A stretch of DNA of 37,631 nucleotides, from the NCBI GenBank assembly GCA_902589795.1, contig CACIUJ010000005.1, forward strand, positions 10,001-47,631, written 5' to 3'. The notes beneath the pieces are model-generated. The model was not told where the DNA came from and ran no database searches. It saw nothing but the letters and a program-made list of their open reading frames with translations. The DNA is from an uncultured Pelagibacteraceae bacterium (GTDB lineage Bacteria > Pseudomonadota > Alphaproteobacteria > Pelagibacterales > Pelagibacteraceae). The position numbers and the translations under genes are program-made. Below, piece by piece: positions 32,080 through 37,631 of this stretch; positions within the stretch are counted from its first letter, which is position 1, and every line of letters starts with the position of its first letter.

Positions 32080-33936
32080 ATGCAAGGTATTTACCTAACA
32101 AACAATATAAATGAAAATCCAAAATATCAAATTTTGGAAGATCAGTTGAAAAAATTTCCAAAAATTGTAGTTGGAAAGTATTTATTAAATTTTTTTTTCA
32201 CAGAAAAAAGAGAGTCCTTTTTCAAGGAAGGTAATAATTTTATTTTTAATCTAGGAGTGTTTATATATAAAAATAATTTTAATAAAAAAGCTCTTAGTCT
32301 TTTTATGCAGGATTTAGCTTCAGGTATAAAGTTAAAAGATTTATTACTATCAAAAAATACAAGAGGGCAATTTATCTTAGTTTTATATTATCAAAATCGT
32401 CTTCAAATTATTACTGATAGACTAGGATATTTCCCTCTTTATTATTTTCAAAAAGGAGATAAATGGTCTTTTTCTAATTCAATGCTAACTTTAGCAAAAA
32501 ATAATAAAGTTACATTAAACTATATAGGTATTGCACAATATTTATCTGAGAATTACAGACATATTACATATGCTTGCTGTGATCAAAATATTTTTAATGA
32601 AATAAATTATTTAAAAGCAGGAACTATTTATTTTCTATTAGAAGATAAAGTAATTGAAGAAAAATATTTTGATATTAAAAATCAAATTAGTATTGGAAGA
32701 TACACTTCTACAAATCAAATTGTTGCAGATGTTGAAAATACACTTACTGAAAATTTATCATTTTTAAAAAATATTTCTGGAAAAATACATTGTGATATAA
32801 CAGGCGGGATCGATACCAGAGTTATTATAGGCATTTTAAGCAAAATGAATATTAATTTTGAAGTAGGAGTCCAAGCTATAGAAGAGTATAAGGATTTTTC
32901 AAACCAGGGAAAATTTAGCGAAATATCAATTGTAAATGAAATAATAAAATACAAAAAATTAAATTTTGAATTATTTAGTGAAGAAAAATATTCTAAAAAC
33001 TCAAAATTTATTGAAGACCTAACATTTTTGTATAGTCACAAACAGACATATAATAGAAGAACGGGGTACTTTTTAGATGTGAGAAATAAAAATGCAGATA
33101 TCATGATCTCAGGGCTTAGTGGAACAGAACTATTCAGATTATCTTATTATAAATATTTTAAAAAAAATAAAGATTTAAAATTAAATTCCTTTTTAGAGAA
33201 GCATGACGAACTTGTTGATTTAATGCATGATAAATTAATGCACAAAAAAACATATTATGATCATTTGATAAATTTTTATCAGGAAAATTTAAATGGTTTG
33301 AAATATAAAAAAGCAAGAGATTTATCTTCTTACATAGATTATTTCGCTTTTTATAGAACTCATTTTTGTAGATATCTAAGCTTAGCTAACAGCTTTGTTC
33401 CTTTTTATACACCATACGGAGACTATTCTTTTGCAAGTCTTATGTATCAAGTTGCTTACGATGCTAAAGCAAAATTTAAAATACAAAGATTTTTATTATC
33501 AAGATTAGATCCTAGGCTTGCATCATTTTACTCAACAAGAGGCTTTCCTTTAGCTAAAGTTGATTTTTTTAATTTTTATAAATTTTTCAGAATGATAAAG
33601 AAAGATATACCACAACAGTATTTTAGCATAAATCAGAAATTCAACACTTACGTTTATAAGAATTTAATTAAATTTTTCTTTAAAAATAAAAACACTTACT
33701 ATTCTTTCTATAAAAATAAATTTAATTCAACAAAAGCAACAAAGAAAAATTTGTGGAATATTCCTAATGATATTAACGTAATAAAGGATTTAGATGAATT
33801 ATTAAAAAAAGACTTACCAGTATTCGAGATAATAGATAAAAAAAAATTAGCAAATTATACAAGAAAAGATTGTAATTATAATACAATTAGTAGAGTCGTT
33901 AATCTAAATCGTATATTAGATTACGTAAATTATTAA
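32080..33936 (+). CDS. Asparagine-synthase-like protein without N-terminal catalytic cysteine
   Basis: 618 residues. The N-terminal half keeps the shape of a class II glutamine amidotransferase domain (RGQFILVLYY near 95-104, TDRLGYFPLYYF at 112-123), but the protein begins MQGIY with no cysteine at position 2, so glutamine hydrolysis as in AsnB is not expected. The synthetase half has a PP-loop, CDITGGIDTRVII at 238-250, where TGGIDTR replaces S-G-G-x-D-S. A segment YSTRGFPLAKVDFF near 484-497 is seen in such homologues in glycan loci. It may amidate or otherwise adenylate a carboxylate on a sugar using free ammonia or another amine. It sits between the 2-epimerase (5 bp) and the deacetylase (4 bp). 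Confidence 0.8.
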   Translation: MQGIYLTNNINENPKYQILEDQLKKFPKIVVGKYLLNFFFTEKRESFFKEGNNFIFNLGVFIYKNNFNKKALSLFMQDLASGIKLKDLLLSKNTRGQFILVLYYQNRLQIITDRLGYFPLYYFQKGDKWSFSNSMLTLAKNNKVTLNYIGIAQYLSENYRHITYACCDQNIFNEINYLKAGTIYFLLEDKVIEEKYFDIKNQISIGRYTSTNQIVADVENTLTENLSFLKNISGKIHCDITGGIDTRVIIGILSKMNINFEVGVQAIEEYKDFSNQGKFSEISIVNEIIKYKKLNFELFSEEKYSKNSKFIEDLTFLYSHKQTYNRRTGYFLDVRNKNADIMISGLSGTELFRLSYYKYFKKNKDLKLNSFLEKHDELVDLMHDKLMHKKTYYDHLINFYQENLNGLKYKKARDLSSYIDYFAFYRTHFCRYLSLANSFVPFYTPYGDYSFASLMYQVAYDAKAKFKIQRFLLSRLDPRLASFYSTRGFPLAKVDFFNFYKFFRMIKKDIPQQYFSINQKFNTYVYKNLIKFFFKNKNTYYSFYKNKFNSTKATKKNLWNIPNDINVIKDLDELLKKDLPVFEIIDKKKLANYTRKDCNYNTISRVVNLNRILDYVNY

Positions 33937-33940
33937 GAAA

Positions 33941-34603
33941 ATGAAAAAAATACTTGTAATCGCACCTCACCCCGATGATGAAACAATTGGATGTGGCGGA
34001 ACAATTCTTAGGCATATAAAAGCCGGGGATAAGGTTTCATGCGTTTTTGTGACTAAATTAAAAAAAAACAATAAATGGTCTGAAAAAATTGTTAAAAAAA
34101 AAGAAAAAGAAATTGATAAAATAAAAAAAATTTATAAATTTACTTTTTTTAAGAGATTAGATTTTTTACCAACAGAGCTAGATAAAGTGCCATTAAAAAA
34201 GCTTGTTACTGAATTCAGTGAGTTATTTTCGCTAATTAAGCCAGAAGTCATTTACATTCCTTATATTAATGATGTTCATACCGATCATAAAATTGTATCA
34301 AAAGCTGCAACCAGCGCAGCTAAATGGTTTCGTTCAAGCTCTATAAAACAAGTCAATATGTATGAAACATTGTCTGAAACAAACTTCAATTTTATAGAAA
34401 AAAAAGTTTTTCAACCAAATCTTTTTATAGATATTTCCAAATTTTTGGAAAAAAAGATTAAAATTTGCAATTGCTATAAAACAGAATTTGGCAAACATCC
34501 TTTTCCACGTAGCAAAGAATCAATTAAAGCATTAGCTATATTAAGAGGATCACAGAGTGGTTATAAAGCAGCAGAATCTTTTAAGGTAGTTTTTAAAAAA
34601 TAA
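33941..34603 (+). CDS. PIG-L family N-deacetylase
   Basis: 220 residues. The zinc-binding motif HPDDE is at 10-14 in the usual N-terminal context (ILVIAPHPDDETIGCGG), and the second motif HTDH is at 113-116, so both metal sites are intact. The family removes acetyl groups from N-acetyl sugars such as GlcNAc-PI, mycothiol precursors and others. PIG-L genes are found in several legionaminic and pseudaminic acid loci next to amidotransferases, where a free amino group is needed before a different acyl or amidino group is attached; that fits here, with a sugar amidotransferase two genes on. Start is 4 bp after the previous stop. Confidence 0.9.
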   Translation: MKKILVIAPHPDDETIGCGGTILRHIKAGDKVSCVFVTKLKKNNKWSEKIVKKKEKEIDKIKKIYKFTFFKRLDFLPTELDKVPLKKLVTEFSELFSLIKPEVIYIPYINDVHTDHKIVSKAATSAAKWFRSSSIKQVNMYETLSETNFNFIEKKVFQPNLFIDISKFLEKKIKICNCYKTEFGKHPFPRSKESIKALAILRGSQSGYKAAESFKVVFKK

Positions 34604-34633
34604 AATATTAAGTAGTTAAATCAATCTAATAAA

Positions 34634-35338
34634 ATGATTAAAAATAAAAAGATAATTTGTTTAATTGTAGCGAAAAAAAAATCAACTGGTTTAAAAAATA
34701 AAAATATTTTGCGTTTAGCTGGCAAGCCACTGATACATTGGACATTTCGAGCAGCAAAAAAGTCTAAATTTATTGATCAGGTTATTTTATCAACAGATTC
34801 AAAGTTTATAATTAAAATTGCAAAAAAAGAAAAAATTCTTGTTCCTTTTATTAGACCCAGAAAACTTGCTCAAGTAAATTCTTCAATTTATGATGTAATA
34901 TCACATGCAAAAAAAAATTATTCATCATTTAAAAAATACGATTATTTAATTTTGCTTCAGCCAACTACTCCATTTAGATCATCACACCATTTAGACTCCG
35001 CCCTTAAAAAGTTTGTTAGGTTAAGAACAAAAAACCAAACTACATTAGTCTCAGTTACCAAAATTGTAAAAAAAGCACACTGGCTATTAAAAAAAATTAA
35101 TAAAGATTATATAAAACTATTAAATAATAAAATAACCAAATATGTAAATCGTCAAGATGTTGAAGATTTATATCTACCAAATGGAGCAATATATATTTGC
35201 AAAATAAAAACTTTTAAAAATAATTTTTACACAAAAAAAATAGCATTTTTTTTGATGGATGAAGATTCGTCAATTGATATAGATAGTAAAAAAGATTTTG
35301 ACTTAGCTAAAACAAAAGCAAAAAAATTATTAAAATAA
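34634..35338 (+). CDS. neuA: NeuA/LegF-like CMP-nonulosonic acid cytidylyltransferase, variant N-terminal motif
   Basis: 234 residues. LQPTTPFRS at 108-116 is the clear family motif, with LSTDSKFI at 52-59, IRPRKLAQ at 73-80 and a C-terminal IDIDSKKDF acidic cluster that binds metal. The N-terminal nucleotide loop, usually A-R-x-G-S-K-x-(I/L)-x-x-K-N, reads AKKKSTGLKNKN (13-24): the arginine and the G-S pair are replaced. The rest of the fold looks complete, so the gene is probably functional but may differ in nucleotide preference or efficiency. It activates the nine-carbon acid with CMP for transfer. A 30-bp gap precedes it; the next start follows 3 bp after its stop. Confidence 0.82.
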   Translation: MIKNKKIICLIVAKKKSTGLKNKNILRLAGKPLIHWTFRAAKKSKFIDQVILSTDSKFIIKIAKKEKILVPFIRPRKLAQVNSSIYDVISHAKKNYSSFKKYDYLILLQPTTPFRSSHHLDSALKKFVRLRTKNQTTLVSVTKIVKKAHWLLKKINKDYIKLLNNKITKYVNRQDVEDLYLPNGAIYICKIKTFKNNFYTKKIAFFLMDEDSSIDIDSKKDFDLAKTKAKKLLK

Positions 35339-35341
35339 ATT

Positions 35342-36514
35342 ATGAAACAAAATAAATTAATTCAAAAAAAAAATGTTATTAAACAATATAACCTACCAAA
35401 GGAAGTAGTTTTTTGTAAAAAATGTGTAGTATCTAATCAAAGACCAAGAATTACTTTTGATGAAAATGGCATTTGTTCTGCATGTAATTATGCAGTTTAT
35501 AAAAAAAATAAAATTGATTGGAAATCCAGAGAGAAAGAACTGGAAAAATTATGTGACAGATTTAGAAGCAAGGATGATAGCTATGATGTTGTCGTGCCTT
35601 GTAGCGGTGGTAAAGATGGAAGTTTTGTATGCCACCAACTAAAACATAAATATAAAATGACACCACTTGCAGTTACTTGGTCTCCACTTAGATATACCCC
35701 TGCTGGTAGACAGAACCTTGATTCATTCATTGAGACTGGTTTTAACCATATATTAGGTACCCCAGATAGAATTATAACAAGAAAACTAACAAAGCTATGT
35801 TTTAATATTTTAGGAGATCCATTTCAGCCTTTTATATATGGACAAAATAATTTTCCGTTAAAAGTTGCAGTTCAAAATAAGATAAGCTTAATTATGTATG
35901 GAGAAAACGGTGAGGCGGAATACGGCGGGGATTGGAAAGGAGCTTTTTCACCTACTAGAGATTTTAGTGACTACAATAGGGTATTTTTTACAGAGTTTCC
36001 AGTAGAGCGATGGTTAGAATATGGAATTTCAAAAAAGGATTTATCCCCTTTTATGCCACCTAGTTTAGATGAAATAAAAAAAAATAAAATCGAAAGACAT
36101 TATTTTGGTTACTATAAGTATTGGGATCCCCAAGAAAATTTTTATTATAGTGTTAAAAATACTGGTTTAAAAACGAATCCTGGAAGATCTGAGGGAACTT
36201 ATTCAAAGTATGCCAGTTTAGACGATAGATTTGATGGTTATCATTATTATTTAGCCTATATTAAGTTTGGTATTGGTCGCTGTACATCTGATGCAGCACA
36301 CGAAATTAGGGATGGAAAAATTTCAAGAGAAGAAGGTATTGCATTAGTTAAAAAATATGATGGAGAATTTCCAAAAAAATATTTTAATGAATTCTTGGAG
36401 TATTGTGACATTGATAAAGAAACTTTCAATAATATCATTGATAGTTGGCGCTCAGATCATCTTTGGTACAAAAATAATGAAAATGAGTGGAAGTTAAAAA
36501 ATATAATTGAGTAA
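35342..36514 (+). CDS. wbpG: WbpG/PseA-type N-acetyl sugar amidotransferase
   Basis: 390 residues. Two C-x2-C pairs near the N-terminus (C25, C28 and C45, C48; KKCVVSNQRP and GICSACNY) bind zinc, and the PP-loop SGGKDGS at 88-94 adenylates the substrate. Further family segments are MYGENGEAEYGG, ERHYFGYYKYWDP and GRCTSDAAHEIRDG. In Pseudomonas O-antigen and Campylobacter/Legionella flagellar or LPS sugars, this enzyme turns an N-acetyl group into an acetamidino group, using ammonia delivered by HisH/HisF homologues. A HisF homologue follows 20 bp downstream, but no HisH is in the window. The combination with neuA, neuB and neuC suggests an amidino nonulosonic acid. Confidence 0.92.
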   Translation: MKQNKLIQKKNVIKQYNLPKEVVFCKKCVVSNQRPRITFDENGICSACNYAVYKKNKIDWKSREKELEKLCDRFRSKDDSYDVVVPCSGGKDGSFVCHQLKHKYKMTPLAVTWSPLRYTPAGRQNLDSFIETGFNHILGTPDRIITRKLTKLCFNILGDPFQPFIYGQNNFPLKVAVQNKISLIMYGENGEAEYGGDWKGAFSPTRDFSDYNRVFFTEFPVERWLEYGISKKDLSPFMPPSLDEIKKNKIERHYFGYYKYWDPQENFYYSVKNTGLKTNPGRSEGTYSKYASLDDRFDGYHYYLAYIKFGIGRCTSDAAHEIRDGKISREEGIALVKKYDGEFPKKYFNEFLEYCDIDKETFNNIIDSWRSDHLWYKNNENEWKLKNIIE

Positions 36515-36534
36515 AATAGTTATATAAAATTCAA

Positions 36535-37293
36535 ATGGTTCGTTTAATCCCAAGACTAGATATCAAAGGTCCAAATTTAATAAAGAGCATTCAACTTGAA
36601 GGCCTAAGAATTATTGGCGATCCAAATTTTTATGCTAAAAAATATTATAATCAGGGCGCTGATGAACTTTTGTACATGGACTGTGTTGCAAGCTTATACG
36701 GAAGAAATAGTCTGAAAAAATTAATTACAAAATCCACAGAAAATGTATTTATACCTATTACTGTTGGCGGAGGAATAAGATCAATTGAAAGTGTTAATGA
36801 AATACTTAGAAGTGGAGCAGATAAAGTAGCAGTTAATACAGCAGCAGTAAAAAATCCAAAACTTATATCAAGCTTGGTAAATAAATTTGGTTCATCAACT
36901 ATCGTTATATCAATTGAAGCCAAAGAAATTTCAGAAAATAAATGGGAAGTTTATATTGAAAATGGTCGTGAAAAAACTGGATTAAATGTTATTGACTGGG
37001 CTAAAAAATGTGTAGATTTAGGAGCGGGTGAAATATTATTAACATCAATTGATAGAGAAGGAACTAGAGAGGGTTTTAACATAAACTTAATAAAATCAGT
37101 TACCGAGGTAGTTAATATACCCGTTATTGCAAGTGGCGGAATGAACAAAGCCGAAGATATTGTTGATGCTGTTTTTAAAGGAAATGCCAGCGCAATATCA
37201 ATGGCTGATATTCTGCACTATAATAGAGCAACAATAAAAGATATAAGTAAAGCAGCCTCTAATAATAAAATTGAAATTCGAAAATTTGTTTAA
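36535..37293 (+). CDS. hisF: HisF-like cyclase subunit homologue (HisF2 type)
   Basis: 252 residues, whole TIM barrel. It starts MVRLIPRLDIKGP with the first catalytic aspartate at D9, and shows ITVGGGIRS at 75-83, LLTSIDREGTREG at 168-180 and IASGGM later, the two phosphate-binding sites of HisF. The second catalytic aspartate of histidine-pathway HisF (D130 in Thermotoga, in the A-I-D-A-K-R strand) is here a glutamate, E128 in ISIEAKE. This suggests it does not make imidazole glycerol phosphate but serves as the ammonia-channel partner of the WbpG-type amidotransferase directly upstream, as HisF2 does in Pseudomonas. No HisH glutaminase is found before the window ends. It is the last large gene of the operon seen here. 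Confidence 0.87.
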   Translation: MVRLIPRLDIKGPNLIKSIQLEGLRIIGDPNFYAKKYYNQGADELLYMDCVASLYGRNSLKKLITKSTENVFIPITVGGGIRSIESVNEILRSGADKVAVNTAAVKNPKLISSLVNKFGSSTIVISIEAKEISENKWEVYIENGREKTGLNVIDWAKKCVDLGAGEILLTSIDREGTREGFNINLIKSVTEVVNIPVIASGGMNKAEDIVDAVFKGNASAISMADILHYNRATIKDISKAASNNKIEIRKFV

Positions 37294-37344
37294 TAAAAAA
37301 TCATATGGACTTTATTATAAAAAATGTTAGGATCTTGAAATCAT

Positions 37345-37515
37345 ATGTCGCTTCTTAAAGGAAATTATAAACTTAAAAAAAACGTAATTAAGAATAAACC
37401 TACAACGGAAGAAGAGTTAGAGATTTTATTGGAAAAAAAGGCTCATAAAAAACTAGGCGGAAGTATGGTTTATGTTTCTAAAAGAAAAGTTAATTGGGAT
37501 CTTAAGCCAAAATAA
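37345..37515 (+). CDS. Small hypothetical protein, 56 residues
   Basis: An open frame from ATG 37345 to TAA 37513-37515. The product is basic and hydrophilic, has no membrane segment or cysteine, and shows a central acidic helix (PTTEEELEILLEKKA, 19-33) followed by KKLGGSMVYVSKRKVNWDL and a short tail. This ordered pattern and clean codon run in a 51-bp spaced, same-strand position suggest a real gene, but I do not recognise the family. A second ATG at 37304 opens a 17-codon frame that overlaps this one and looks like chance. Confidence 0.55.
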   Translation: MSLLKGNYKLKKNVIKNKPTTEEELEILLEKKAHKKLGGSMVYVSKRKVNWDLKPK

Positions 37516-37529
37516 TAAAAATTAAAATC

Positions 37530-37541
37530 AATCTAAAGATT
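37530..37541. other. Short inverted repeat after the small gene
   Basis: AATCT-AA-AGATT, 5-bp arms, 14 bp after the small gene's stop. A T7 run flanked by A runs follows at 37571-37577, about 30 bp away. It is too weak to be called a terminator; the 86-bp gap to the next ATG otherwise holds nothing I can name. Confidence 0.15.
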
Positions 37542-37601
37542 AATTCAACATCCTTCAGTTAAAAAGTAAATTTTTTTAAAAAATATTTCAATTATATTAA
37601 A

Positions 37602-37631
37602 ATGAAAAAATCAAAAGAATTTGTCGATATT
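37602..37631 (+). CDS. Start of a further gene cut by the window end
   Basis: ATG at 37602 opens a frame that is still open at the last base (MKKSKEFVDI, 10 codons). The 86-bp gap before it is A/T-rich. Too little is visible to assign a family. It is on the same strand as the operon, so it may be the next glycan gene. Confidence 0.4.
   Translation, partial: MKKSKEFVDI

Noticed and set aside
35457-35642. Plus-strand open frame inside the WbpG-like gene
   Set aside because: Out of frame with a well-supported gene containing zinc and PP-loop motifs.
37304-37357. Seventeen-codon frame before the small protein
   Set aside because: Too short, overlaps the better frame at 37345 and has no supporting signal.
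1-37631. CRISPR arrays, tRNA or rRNA genes, transposases, integrases or attachment sites
   Set aside because: Read for on both strands by eye and none was seen; no direct repeats of suitable length or cloverleaf-like gaps exist, since intergenic space is minimal.

Overview
This window is a very AT-rich, tightly packed stretch of bacterial chromosome. Its look (long A/T runs, lysine- and asparagine-rich proteins, gaps of a few bases, many 1-11 bp overlaps) fits a streamlined marine alphaproteobacterium of the SAR11/Pelagibacterales type. No rRNA or housekeeping marker is present, so that placement is an inference. About 33 kb of it is one surface-glycan biosynthesis locus, the sort of accessory island that differs between close relatives. 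I see no tRNA, rRNA, insertion sequence, integrase or CRISPR array, and no stretch over 125 bases without a gene or regulatory site.

Left flank (1-3816): the end of a phosphonate/phosphate-type ABC transporter operon (phnD, cut by the window edge, then phnC and phnE), a DMT/EamA membrane transporter, and on the minus strand a small P-loop kinase resembling adenylylsulfate kinase.

Control region (3817-4812): a divergent promoter carries two near-identical 15-bp inverted repeats (GTTCAA-N3-TTGAAC), one between the -35 and -10 boxes and one over the expected transcription start. It drives a MarR-type regulator of the EPS-associated kind and then a specialised NusG paralogue (RfaH/LoaP type). 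A 70-bp leader follows, with nested inverted repeats and a decamer resembling the RfaH ops site. The simplest reading is repression by the MarR protein plus processive antitermination by the NusG paralogue across about 32 kb of co-directional genes.

Module A (4813-16865): LicD-like transferase, two SDR epimerase/dehydratases, an HldE-like enzyme with its two domains in reversed order, a split transketolase whose second subunit is only 163 residues, a DegT-type aminotransferase, a B12-binding-type radical SAM protein, two radical SAM/SPASM proteins, and an unrecognised 384-residue protein lying between the two SPASM proteins. This looks like a pathway to an unusual, possibly heptose- or ketose-derived, amino sugar or glycan decoration that I cannot match to a described system.

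Module B (16899-22981): a TIGR04372-type glycosyltransferase, a possible second transferase, a methyltransferase-fold protein, a Gfo/Idh/MocA oxidoreductase and a PglK-like ABC flippase.

Module C (22985-37293): a nonulosonic (legionaminic/pseudaminic-like) acid pathway: LegC-like aminotransferase, NeuD/PglD-like acetyltransferase, NeuB-like synthase, NeuC-like hydrolysing epimerase and NeuA-like CMP transferase. It is interleaved with a UDP-HexNAc dehydrogenase, two SDRs, a further aminotransferase, a WbqC-like protein, an asparagine-synthase-like protein lacking the N-terminal cysteine, a PIG-L deacetylase, a WbpG/PseA-type sugar amidotransferase and a HisF-like partner. The UDP-GlcNAc 4,6-dehydratase that should start the pathway, and a HisH glutaminase, are not in the window. 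A 56-residue small protein and the first ten codons of another gene close the window.
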